From NCBI RefSeq assembly GCF_000153725.1, contig NZ_DS022277.1:633415-697414 (forward strand): DNA of 64,000 nt. The letters are read 5' to 3'. The DNA comes from Salipiger bermudensis HTCC2601 (lineage in GTDB: Bacteria; Pseudomonadota; Alphaproteobacteria; Rhodobacterales; Rhodobacteraceae). Every line of letters begins with the position of its first letter. Position 1 is the stretch's first letter. Below are positions 1-7,334 of the stretch, one piece after another. The notes under the pieces are model-generated. The model worked only from the letters and a program-made list of their open reading frames with translations, was not told the DNA's origin and ran no database searches. The translations under genes were made by a program, and so were the position numbers.

Positions 1-413
1 CCGCCGCCCAGAGGCGTCGATGCCGCGCCTCCCGAACCGGCCGTGCCAGCGGTCGCAAAGGTTGCCGCGGTGCCGCAGACGCTGCCCACGGAGCCCACGG
101 TGCCGACCGAGGCGGCGGTGCCTCCGGCCTGGGTCGAGGATGCCATCGTTGCGGCGGAGGTTCCTGCTTGCTGCATGGCCATTTCCAATGCTCCTATCTG
201 ATCAATGGTTGAGGAAAGTCGGGTCTTGAAGTCCGTGAGTGTGAGGTCTGAAAGGCCGAGCTCCTTCAGATCCGCGGCCTTGGCGGATTTCAGTTTTTCA
301 TAATATTCAGGGTCATTGCGGGCTCTGAGGGCGAGGTCGGCGAGGATGAGCGCGGTCTCGTCAGGGCCGTCCGAACCGTTCGAAGCGGAGTCGTCCTGTG
401 GTTTGTCAGCCAA
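1..413 (-). CDS. Partial small protein with leader-like half and Gly/Ala/Ser/Thr-rich tail (candidate peptide precursor)
   Basis: The reading frame is open for 137 codons and runs off the left edge. I chose a TTG start at 413 because GGGAGG (427-422) lies 8 bases upstream; there is no ATG near it. Residues 1-20 are acidic and Ser-rich. Residues 21-56 look helical and charged, with NDPEYYEKLK (33-42) and LKELGLSD (49-56). From about residue 83 to the edge the protein is almost only Gly, Ala, Ser, Thr and Val, with repeated GTVGS-type units and a single Cys at 113. A leader carrying a DPxxxxxL...LxELGL pattern before a small-residue tail resembles NHLP-type leaders of ribosomally made, modified peptides, but this is inference and no modifying enzyme is in view. 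It could instead be a low-complexity surface protein. The C-terminus is missing. Confidence 0.6.
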   Translation of the reverse strand, partial: MADKPQDDSASNGSDGPDETALILADLALRARNDPEYYEKLKSAKAADLKELGLSDLTLTDFKTRLSSTIDQIGALEMAMQQAGTSAATMASSTQAGGTAASVGTVGSVGSVCGTAATFATAGTAGSGGAASTPLGG

Positions 414-450
414 AAGAAAAACCTCCCAAAGTTGCAATTAGAGAATCAAT

Positions 451-465
451 ACAACGTATAGTTGT
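451..465. promoter_or_regulatory. Short inverted repeat upstream of the left-edge gene
   Basis: ACAAC-GTATA-GTTGT is a perfect 5-bp dyad with a 5-bp spacer. It lies in the AT-rich stretch (about 428-480) just upstream of the ribosome binding site of the left-edge gene, where its promoter should be. It may be an operator; the arms are short, so chance is possible. Confidence 0.3.
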
Positions 466-555
466 TATACCGCAAACATGCTCAATTTGGAACCGTTCTG
501 TGCCTGATCGGGCGGTCCGGAGCCTTGAAAGCGACGAGCCGGAGCGGCAGTCGGC

Positions 556-1347
556 TCATCGCAGCTGCAGAAGCTGCGCCGCGCGGTGGGTGTCATAGAT
601 CCGCTGGATGTATCGGCCTGTGGGGCGCTGGCGCAGGGGCTTGTAGATCTCCTGCATGAAGACCGGGCAGCGCGCCTCGAGCGGCAGCATGCCGTGATAC
701 CCCTGCGCGAGCACCATCGGCGCCAGCGAGGCGGCGGTGGCGAGATCGGCGAAGGTCAGCGTCTCGCCCACCAGGTAGCGCCGCCCGTCGGAGAGCCTCG
801 CGTCGAGCCTGTCGAAGCCGGCGTGGATGGTCTCGAGCGCGCTGTCGGCGACGCTCTGATCGAGTTTCAGCCCCTTGTACATCAGGCTGCGGATCACCGG
901 GAAGGCGAGGCGCAGAGTAAGGGTTTCGTACCAAGGCACCCCGGTGGTCAGAGACGGCCAGACCACGGGCTTGTATTTCAGCAGGTTCCAGTAGGACCAC
1001 TGCACCACCGCGGTGCCGATGCCGAAACGTGCGTCGTGCTGCAGCGTGTCGACCTCCTTCCAGCGTTCGGGCTCGACCATCTTGTCGGGCCAGAGCCGTT
1101 TGTTGGGCGCGGCCTTCGGCTCGAGCTGGTCGAGGATGGTCTGGATGCCCGCCGATTTCGTTCCGCGATCGGCCGAGACCAGCAGCGGGTAGCCCTCCGC
1201 GCTCACGCCCCAGCTCTTCAGGGCCAGCACGTGAAAGATCGGCGCGTGGGGTCGCTCGCGATAGCTCACCCCGTAATGGCTCAGAAGCCAGCGCCCGAGA
1301 TCGACATCGGTGGAGGGCAGCAGGGTCACGAGCAGGGGCTGGGACAT
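556..1347 (-). CDS. Glutathione S-transferase-like protein
   Basis: 263 residues. The C-terminal half carries the GST helical-domain pattern LVGETLTFADLA (192-203), with the N-capping box and hydrophobic staple typical of the family. The N-terminal part fits a divergent thioredoxin-like domain, but no canonical catalytic Ser or Cys motif stands out and the domain is unusually rich in aromatic residues. ATG start at 1347, preceded by GAAGG. It is the last gene of the five-gene minus-strand operon, 9 bases after the P450 stop. A role in conjugating or isomerising a product of the peroxidase/P450 pair is inferred from context only. Assignment to the GST fold is good; the substrate is unknown. 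Confidence 0.75.
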   Translation of the reverse strand: MSQPLLVTLLPSTDVDLGRWLLSHYGVSYRERPHAPIFHVLALKSWGVSAEGYPLLVSADRGTKSAGIQTILDQLEPKAAPNKRLWPDKMVEPERWKEVDTLQHDARFGIGTAVVQWSYWNLLKYKPVVWPSLTTGVPWYETLTLRLAFPVIRSLMYKGLKLDQSVADSALETIHAGFDRLDARLSDGRRYLVGETLTFADLATAASLAPMVLAQGYHGMLPLEARCPVFMQEIYKPLRQRPTGRYIQRIYDTHRAAQLLQLR

Positions 1348-1356
1348 GGCGGACCT

Positions 1357-2703
1357 TCAGTCGTAGAGCAGGTGGAAGTGCTGCGGATGCGGGGTGCCGC
1401 CGGTGTCGATCTGCCCGGCGGGCCCCTCGGCGCGGCGCAGGTTGGGCTGGGCGATGAGCGGTTTCAGGATCGCCGGGATCACCGCCTTGTTGATTGCCGC
1501 CCCAAAGCAGGTGTGCATGCCGTAGCCCCAGATGATGTAGTCCTCCCAAGGGCGGTCGGTGCGGAAGCTGTTCGGGTCGGAAATGCGGTAGCGGTCGAAC
1601 ATCGCCGAGAGGGTGGCGGCAAAGACGATCTGGCCCTTGCGGATCTTCGCCTCGCGCAGCGTCGAGCGCGCCACCACCGTGTCGTGCAAGGCGCGGCGAT
1701 AGATCACCGGGTTGTGCGGGTTGAAGCGTAGCGCCTCCCAGATGAACTGCTCGAAGACCGGATCGTTCGATCGCGCAGCACGCTGCGCCGCCGCCAGCTC
1801 CTCGGGACGGTTCAGAAGCTCGTCGAGGGCGAGGCAGCAGGCCTTGGAGATCGTGGGGATCGCCCCGATCAGCAGCCCCAGCAGGTTGTTGCGGATGCCG
1901 AGATCATCCATCCCCGGCGTGCCAGCGCCCTGCAGTGCGAGGCAGCGGTTGAGGATCTGCGGCCGATCATCGGGGGCGGCCTTGCGGTCGGCGATGGCAC
2001 TGTCGAGATAGTCGCGCAGCCCCGCGGCACAGCGCATCGCGCGGGTGTCGAGCTCTGGATCGGCGGGCAGGTCCTCGAACAGGTACCAGAACAGGACGGT
2101 GGTCCAGTCCTGCATGGTCTCGCGCTCTCCTCCGACACCGAAATAGGTGTCGGTCATGTCCCACGGCACCTGCAGGAACAGTTCGGGCACCGCGTCGATG
2201 CGACCGCCGGCGCCGGTGACGATCTCGTCGGCCAGCTGTGCCGCGCGCGGCAGTACCACCTCGGCCACATCCGGGCGGCGCGCGGCGAGGCGCATGGCCG
2301 AAGTGTCGCGGGTGTAGTCCCAGCCGGGCTGCATTCCGAGGAAGAAGTTTTCGCCCCCGGTCAGCTTGCGCATGCGCGGGCCGTAGACGACCTCGAAATC
2401 GGCGTTGCGGTTGAGCACGTCGATGCAATCCTCGTGGCGGGTAACAACGGAGGTACCGGTGTTGTCATAGGCCTTCATCAGCACCGCCTTGAGCGACAGG
2501 TTGGGCCAGAAGGCGCGCAGCACCGCGAAACCCTTCTCCTGCGTGGCGGCGGCGGTGAAGAACGGCGCCAGCGCCGCCTTGCCGCCCTTTGCGAAGACGC
2601 CGGCCCCCTTTGCGATCAGCCATACCAGCGCCGCCAGCCCCTCGGCCATCACCATGACGAAGCGGGCGAGGGTGGTGAGACATCCTTTCAGCCGTGCCAG
2701 CAT
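1357..2703 (-). CDS. Cytochrome P450 with an altered I-helix motif
   Basis: 448 residues from the ATG at 2703 (a TTG just upstream is also in frame). The heme loop is WGYGMHTCFG with the thiolate Cys399, and the K-helix ExxR motif is EALR (323-326). The N-terminus has a hydrophobic stretch (about 13-37) that may attach it to the membrane. In the I-helix the usual (A/G)Gx(D/E)T is GAIPT (280-284): the acid is replaced by Pro283 while Thr284 stays. P450s lacking the acid-alcohol pair (the CYP152 peroxygenases, allene oxide synthases, hydroperoxide lyases) often use peroxides instead of O2 and a reductase. No ferredoxin or reductase gene is next to it, while a heme peroxidase gene is 10 bases upstream. 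The family call is secure; peroxide use is inference. Confidence 0.9.
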   Translation of the reverse strand: MLARLKGCLTTLARFVMVMAEGLAALVWLIAKGAGVFAKGGKAALAPFFTAAATQEKGFAVLRAFWPNLSLKAVLMKAYDNTGTSVVTRHEDCIDVLNRNADFEVVYGPRMRKLTGGENFFLGMQPGWDYTRDTSAMRLAARRPDVAEVVLPRAAQLADEIVTGAGGRIDAVPELFLQVPWDMTDTYFGVGGERETMQDWTTVLFWYLFEDLPADPELDTRAMRCAAGLRDYLDSAIADRKAAPDDRPQILNRCLALQGAGTPGMDDLGIRNNLLGLLIGAIPTISKACCLALDELLNRPEELAAAQRAARSNDPVFEQFIWEALRFNPHNPVIYRRALHDTVVARSTLREAKIRKGQIVFAATLSAMFDRYRISDPNSFRTDRPWEDYIIWGYGMHTCFGAAINKAVIPAILKPLIAQPNLRRAEGPAGQIDTGGTPHPQHFHLLYD

Positions 2704-2713
2704 CAAAGCGCCC

Positions 2714-4423
2714 TCACGTCGGATCGACGATGCCCATCGCGATCATCCGCAGAGCGATCATCGAGGGCACGAAGAAATAGTCGCCGCCGCGGCATTCCAC
2801 GAAGGTCTTGAGCCGCGTCATCATGTAGGGCGGCTTGCCGCTCTTCGGGTCCGACGGGATCATGTGGCGGGTGTGGTGGTCGTGGCGGCCCAGCATCGGG
2901 CAGGTGTTGTTGCCCTGGTGAAAGTCGAGCCCGTACTGGATCCATTGCTGCTGCACGAACTCGAACTGCCGGAACAGGTCGACCCCCATCACCATCATGA
3001 TCACCCCCTGTTCCGAGGCGTCGTCGCGGGGCTCGAAATTCGGCGGCCCGTAGGGCAGGCCGCGGCGCAGCACCCGGCGGCGCTTGTTGAGGGCATGGGT
3101 GGCCTTGGGGTTCTCGAATTGCTTGCCGGTCTCGGGATCGATGCCGAACTGGTTCAGCGGATCGAGGTAATCGCGGGTGTTCATCCGCCGCATATGCGCG
3201 CCGCCGGGGCACTTGAAGCCCGCCATGTCGTCGGCATAGCGGAAATCCGAGGCCGCGGGGCTGCGGATATAGGCGAGGTTCTTCTCCCAGGCGAGCGGGG
3301 TCTTCAGCATGGCCCCCGTGTCGTCGCGCCAGCCGAGCTTTGTCCCGAGGGCGATCCAGTCGTCGTAGCCGGGCACCACCGCCAGAGGCACGCCGTCCGA
3401 CCAGCGGCCGCACATCTTGGCAAGGATGGTCTCCTTGGCCTGCGGCAGGTCCACGCCCATGGTCTCGGCGTACTGCGCTGCCTCGGCGTCGACCACCTCG
3501 TGGAAGCTCGCGACGTTCTCGTGCAGCTTGCGGTAGGCCATGAAGGTGCCGTTCTGCATGAATTCTGGCGGCATCGCAGTGGGCGGCAGCTCCTGGCTTT
3601 CGCCGGGATTGCCGAGGATGAACTCGCCCGGTTCCAGCGGCTCCCAGTCGCCGCCCATGCGCTTGCCACGGCCGATCAGCGCTGTCTTCTCCTTTTCAGG
3701 CGGGTACTGGCCCTTGAAGACCGGATCGCCGATGCCGTCGGTGAAGCCGAAATGCTCGCGCGCGGTGGGCAGGGCGAGACCCTCGAAATCGTCGAACACC
3801 GCCGAAGCCGCCTGGTAGGGCTGATCGCCGGCCTTGCCATTGGCCTCGATCAACTCGACACCGCTGCCGGTGAGCGATTTCAGCCACGCGGTCTTGGCCT
3901 CGAGCTCCGGGTGCGGCTGTTTGAGCCGCGCCAGCCCCTCCGGCGTCTCGGGGTCGGCGCCGCCGAGATCGGGCTGGGCGTTGAGGGTGACGAGGATATG
4001 CACGTCCTCGGCGCCGCCCTTGCCCTCCTTGCGGTTGCCCTGCCAGATCGGATCCCAGTCGCGGTCCCAGTCGGGATCGTCATCGGCGGTCTTGGTCGGG
4101 TCCCGGTCGCCCAGCATGGAGGCGCGGCTGCGCATGCCGGAGATGAACACGTCGGGCATGCCCTGAAGCGTCCGGTCCGGCACCTCGAGCCAGTAGAGCC
4201 CCATGAAGGTGAAGGCGATGTTGACGGTGCACTCGGGCTTGTCGGCCTCCTCCGGCCAGCGCGCCGAGGTGGTCACCTGCTTGCGCACCGCATCGACGAA
4301 GGCGCGCCCGGCGGCGGGGTTGCGGATGCGGAAGAACAGGTAGCGCGCGAAAGGGAAGGAGAAGCGCCCGTAGGCGCGGGTGACGTTGCCCTGGATGTCG
4401 TGCAGGTTCAGCTGATCGGCCAT
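2714..4423 (-). CDS. DyP-type heme peroxidase
   Basis: 569 residues from the ATG at 4423, which has GGGAGGGGGAGT directly upstream; an in-frame codon 14 residues earlier has no such site. The DyP signature GFTDG (226-230, catalytic Asp229), the proximal-ligand region CPGGAHMRRMN (His410) and the RRG segment (453-455) are all present. At 569 residues it is longer than compact bacterial DyPs and fits the larger class. There is no signal peptide and no twin-arginine motif, so a cytoplasmic or membrane-associated location is likely. It is the third gene of a tight operon between two unknown proteins and a P450. The reaction would be peroxide-dependent oxidation of an organic substrate, possibly a lipid or hydroperoxide; the true substrate cannot be read from sequence. 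Confidence 0.9.
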   Translation of the reverse strand: MADQLNLHDIQGNVTRAYGRFSFPFARYLFFRIRNPAAGRAFVDAVRKQVTTSARWPEEADKPECTVNIAFTFMGLYWLEVPDRTLQGMPDVFISGMRSRASMLGDRDPTKTADDDPDWDRDWDPIWQGNRKEGKGGAEDVHILVTLNAQPDLGGADPETPEGLARLKQPHPELEAKTAWLKSLTGSGVELIEANGKAGDQPYQAASAVFDDFEGLALPTAREHFGFTDGIGDPVFKGQYPPEKEKTALIGRGKRMGGDWEPLEPGEFILGNPGESQELPPTAMPPEFMQNGTFMAYRKLHENVASFHEVVDAEAAQYAETMGVDLPQAKETILAKMCGRWSDGVPLAVVPGYDDWIALGTKLGWRDDTGAMLKTPLAWEKNLAYIRSPAASDFRYADDMAGFKCPGGAHMRRMNTRDYLDPLNQFGIDPETGKQFENPKATHALNKRRRVLRRGLPYGPPNFEPRDDASEQGVIMMVMGVDLFRQFEFVQQQWIQYGLDFHQGNNTCPMLGRHDHHTRHMIPSDPKSGKPPYMMTRLKTFVECRGGDYFFVPSMIALRMIAMGIVDPT

Positions 4424-4436
4424 GACTCCCCCTCCC

Positions 4437-5450
4437 TTACAAACCGGCGCGCGGCTGCGGCGCACTGTCCGAGATCACGCCCGGCTGCTGTGTCGGTCCG
4501 GAGACGTCGCCCGGCGCGTGCCGTTTCAGGAAATCGCCGAAAGCCGCCTGCAACGCCTCGGGCCGGGCGTGCTGGTTGGCGGCGATGAAATCGGCAAAGG
4601 CCTGCTGGGTGTAGAGCGCCTTGAGCACGGTCGGCAGGTCATCATGGCTCGCCGGGGGCAGCGGTTTGGCCCCGTTCGCGAGCGCGAAGCGTACCGAGAT
4701 CAGGAACGCCAGCGCCGTGAGCGCCAGCGCCACCAGTGCGAGCCCCAGCGTGTTCATGCCAAGCACATGGATCACCCCGAAGATCCGCAGCACCAGTGCT
4801 GCCAGCGCCACGACCGCCGGGATGCCCACGGCGGCGATCAGCCCCTTCAGCGGCAGCGTGTTGAAGGCCGGGAGCGAGAGGTAATAATCGTGGTAGGGCA
4901 TCGTCGTCTCGACATGGCAGCGCTCGAGATAGGCGCCGAACGCGGCGCCGCTGTCGGTGCCGTCGAAGCCGTGGCAATTGTCGAAGATCGCCTTGATCTC
5001 CTCTCCCATCGTCTCCCAGAGTGTCTGGGCATAGGCCAGCCGCACCTTGCGCTGCTCCTCCGGGCCGAGGTTCGAGGGAAGGGGATCGCCCTCCTTCGCG
5101 ATGGCGTCGATATCGGCGGTGAAGACGAGATAGGCCGAGCGCAGTCGGTCGACCTTGCCCGGGACGATGGTGTTGACGCCCTTCACCGTGGCCACCAGCG
5201 CATCCTGCGCGCTGCGGCCGTTGTAGACCACGTCATCAAGGACGAACATGCGGGCGAAGTGATTGCGGCTGTTGCGGGCAAAGGGCGCGGCGAACTTGGT
5301 CTTTTGCGTCGCGGGGGTCTGGTGCGCCGGGGGCAGGCGGGCAAGCTCGATGCGCACCTTCTGCTTGTAAGAGACATCGCCATGCGGTCCGCCGCGCCGG
5401 ATCGGGATCAGGTAGGTCAGAAAAAGGTGTCCGGTGTCGAGATCTGCCAT
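4437..5450 (-). CDS. Uncharacterised HFAR-motif protein with two membrane segments
   Basis: 337 residues from the ATG at 5450; the frame continues further upstream but only as antisense of the preceding gene. The stop of the upstream gene is one base away, so the two are translationally coupled. Residues 64-71 read HFARMFVL and 106-115 read AYLVFTADID, a pair of motifs also found at similar places in the preceding gene's product. Two strongly hydrophobic segments (about 202-226 and 228-255) form a hairpin near the middle, followed by a soluble helical tail ending in a Pro/Gln-rich stretch. I do not recognise a named family. The HFAR...LVF pattern could be one ferredoxin-like domain related to DyP halves, and the protein could anchor the peroxidase or P450 at the membrane; both are inferences. 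Confidence 0.7.
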   Translation of the reverse strand: MADLDTGHLFLTYLIPIRRGGPHGDVSYKQKVRIELARLPPAHQTPATQKTKFAAPFARNSRNHFARMFVLDDVVYNGRSAQDALVATVKGVNTIVPGKVDRLRSAYLVFTADIDAIAKEGDPLPSNLGPEEQRKVRLAYAQTLWETMGEEIKAIFDNCHGFDGTDSGAAFGAYLERCHVETTMPYHDYYLSLPAFNTLPLKGLIAAVGIPAVVALAALVLRIFGVIHVLGMNTLGLALVALALTALAFLISVRFALANGAKPLPPASHDDLPTVLKALYTQQAFADFIAANQHARPEALQAAFGDFLKRHAPGDVSGPTQQPGVISDSAPQPRAGL

Positions 5451-5451
5451 G

Positions 5452-6123
5452 TCATGCCCCCCGCTTGGCGGTGAAACACGCCTGTGCTGCTTCGACATAG
5501 GCCAACCGGTTGACGTCGGCGCGCTCGGTGTCGAGGCTGGCGACCGGTCCGAACCCGGGATCGCCGAGATCGTTCTGGATCTCGAGATAGGCGGCGTTGA
5601 ACGCCTTGGCGAAGGCCTCGGGCGTGTCCTTGCCATGGGCCTCGGCGAGGCTGAGCACCTGGTCATAGACCTTGAGCGCCGACTTGATGTCGCGCTGCGC
5701 CGAGCCGGGCGTGGCGTTGTAGTAATAGTCGGTGCCGATCTGGTTGTAGGTGATGTAATCCTTGAACGGCGTGATCGGGATCGAGAGCGGGTACTTGCTG
5801 GCGGAGTACCAGAACAGGTTGAGACCGTTCGGGATGCCGTCGGAAAAGGCGTCGATATACTGGTCCCAGGTGCCGTTGAAATTCGAGCAGAACAGCATGT
5901 AGTCGTTGTCGAGGCTCTCCTTGCCCTGACCGAGATCGGGCCACTGGTCGCGCTTGACGATGACCCATCGGGCGAAGTGGATGAGAGACAGTCCAAGCAG
6001 ACCCATCAGGTTCGAGGGCAGGCCGCGCGCCGCCATGAAGAGCAATCGGTTGATCCAGGTGACGGCCGGGCGACTGGGGGTCACCACGTTCATCGCATAG
6101 GCTTTTCCCGCGACGTTCGACAT
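5452..6123 (-). CDS. Uncharacterised HFAR-motif protein, first gene of the peroxidase/P450 operon
   Basis: 223 residues from the ATG at 6123, chosen because GGAGGG sits just upstream; an in-frame codon 21 residues earlier lacks one. It contains HFARWVIV (49-56), then YMLFCSNFNG (75-84), an aromatic-rich block around 100-140 (DYITYNQIG, TDYYYNATPG), and a helical tail. The 36-48 region is hydrophobic but no clear signal peptide is seen. The same HFAR and LxF(C/T)xxxx pattern occurs in the next gene, so the two may be distant paralogs. I recognise no named family with confidence. The likely operon promoter lies in the AT-rich 6130-6200 region, which includes a TTACGTAA palindrome at 6152-6159. 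Confidence 0.7.
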   Translation of the reverse strand: MSNVAGKAYAMNVVTPSRPAVTWINRLLFMAARGLPSNLMGLLGLSLIHFARWVIVKRDQWPDLGQGKESLDNDYMLFCSNFNGTWDQYIDAFSDGIPNGLNLFWYSASKYPLSIPITPFKDYITYNQIGTDYYYNATPGSAQRDIKSALKVYDQVLSLAEAHGKDTPEAFAKAFNAAYLEIQNDLGDPGFGPVASLDTERADVNRLAYVEAAQACFTAKRGA

Positions 6124-6508
6124 GGGGGCCCTCCAATGGTTTGGGTGTAATTTACGTAAGGTCAAATCACCTATAGAGTGTATCAAGACGCAACGGGTCG
6201 CCTTGAGTCAAAGGATATTTTTCGCGGCGGCGCAGCAATGCGGCACCGGCTTGGTGGACTCCAAATCGCTTGTCGGGCGTGATTTCAGTAAGTCCGTGGC
6301 CGTTTGGGCAGGCGTCTCGGCCTCGGCGGCGGACCGGCAAGATCTTGTCAAATAGATATATTTATGCGCAGGCCCGTGCGTGAGAGGGGTCGTGCGGCCA
6401 CGCGGCGCGGGTCTTTGACCTGGTGCTTTGCGGCGAGCGTTCGTGGCGGCTAGGCTGGAGCGCAGAGATCCCGCGCAGATCGCCGGGGCACAGGCAAGGA
6501 CCGTCCGC
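6124..6508. other. Intergenic stretch with no recognisable gene
   Basis: It carries the divergent upstream regions of the minus-strand peroxidase operon and of the small plus-strand lipoprotein gene. The first 80 bases are AT-rich and hold TTACGTAA (6152-6159), a possible operator. Open frames here are short, lack good ribosome binding sites and have no recognisable product. Confidence 0.5.
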
Positions 6509-6592
6509 ATGAAACCTGCACCCGTACTCCTGATGATCATCGCTGCACTTGGTCTCTCGGCCTGCGGCGTGCCCTTCGTGCCGCTGATCTGA
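6509..6592 (+). CDS. 27-residue putative lipoprotein
   Basis: ATG at 6509 with AAGGA (6496-6500) 8 bases upstream. The product starts MKPAPVLLMI, has one hydrophobic segment and a clear lipobox LSAC followed by GVPFVPLI and a TGA stop. That is a complete type II signal peptide with an eight-residue mature lipopeptide after the Cys. The good start site, intact lipobox and position in an otherwise empty gap support a real small gene. Such micro-lipoproteins are easily missed by annotation; the function is unknown. Confidence 0.6.
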   Translation: MKPAPVLLMIIAALGLSACGVPFVPLI

Positions 6593-6782
6593 CCACGGCG
6601 CGGGGGCCCGCCGCCACGCCGGACAGTCCCCATCCGCTTCGACAGAAACCCGGCCGCACGCGCGCCGGGATGCGAATGTTGTGGCTCGCGTGGCAGGCCC
6701 GCGAGACCTCGCGATCGACAGACCTATGTCGTGCCGAGACGCGGGGAGGGGCCGCGAGGCACGATGCAGGCATTTCGGCCGT

Positions 6783-6809
6783 GAAATATTTCGAGACTTG
6801 AAATGTTTC
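6783..6809. promoter_or_regulatory. Tandem palindromes, candidate MarR operator
   Basis: GAAATATTTC (6783-6792) is a perfect 10-bp palindrome. GAAATGTTTC (6800-6809) is a near copy centred 17 bp downstream, and the wider TGAAA-TG-TTTCA (6799-6810) is also symmetric. They lie 40-66 bases before the marR start, in the position expected for autoregulation by a MarR dimer pair. Confidence 0.5.
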
Positions 6810-6848
6810 AGTAGTCGAACTAATTCGCAGCGGGAAAGGGGACCGCCC

Positions 6849-7334
6849 ATGCCGACTCTCGCCGACCGCCTTCTCGATCCGTCCGGAGGCCAGCTCCCGC
6901 AAGAGCTGCGCATCCTGTTCGGGCATTTCGTGCTGTCACACGCGCTCGACGAGCAGATGGATCACTGCCAGGTGGCCAGCGCGCTGACCAAGCCCGAGCG
7001 CAAGCTGATGATGCATCTGGGCGTGCCGCGCCGCATGGGCCAGCTTGCCGAGGACCTGAACACCCAGCCCTCGACGGTGACGGCGGTGGCCGACCAGCTC
7101 GAGGCCAAGGCAATGGTGCTGCGTGAACGCGACCCCGACGACCGGCGCGCCTGGCAGCTTCGCCTGACCGAGGCAGGGCAGGAGGCGCGAAGCGATCTGA
7201 TCGAGCGGATCGTTGCGCAGTTCCGCGAGCTCTCCGGCCTGAGCCCCGACGAAATGACCCAGCTCGCCACGCTGATGGACCGCGTGGCTGAACGTATCCT
7301 GCAGAACGGACTGCCGAAGGGATTTACCCTATGA
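6849..7334 (+). CDS. MarR-family transcriptional regulator
   Basis: 161 residues from the ATG at 6849, preceded by a GGAAAGGGGA-type binding site; the frame is open further upstream but without a supported start. The winged helix-turn-helix is visible: MGQLAEDLNTQPSTVTAV, then a wing with RDPDDRRAWQLRLTEAG. It is the first gene of a marR-adaptor-RND operon, and its stop overlaps the next start by 4 bases (ATGA). It probably represses the operon through the tandem GAAATATTTC-type sites upstream and is released by a small aromatic or lipophilic ligand. The ligand is not predictable from sequence. Confidence 0.88.
   Translation: MPTLADRLLDPSGGQLPQELRILFGHFVLSHALDEQMDHCQVASALTKPERKLMMHLGVPRRMGQLAEDLNTQPSTVTAVADQLEAKAMVLRERDPDDRRAWQLRLTEAGQEARSDLIERIVAQFRELSGLSPDEMTQLATLMDRVAERILQNGLPKGFTL

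Noticed and set aside
586-1731. Long plus-strand open frame opposite the GST and P450 genes
   Set aside because: It is Arg/Gly/Val-rich, has no recognisable domain and mirrors well-supported minus-strand genes; it is a high-GC antisense shadow.
2489-4588. 699-codon plus-strand frame over the DyP gene
   Set aside because: It covers a gene with clear peroxidase motifs on the other strand, and its product is low-complexity with no family features.
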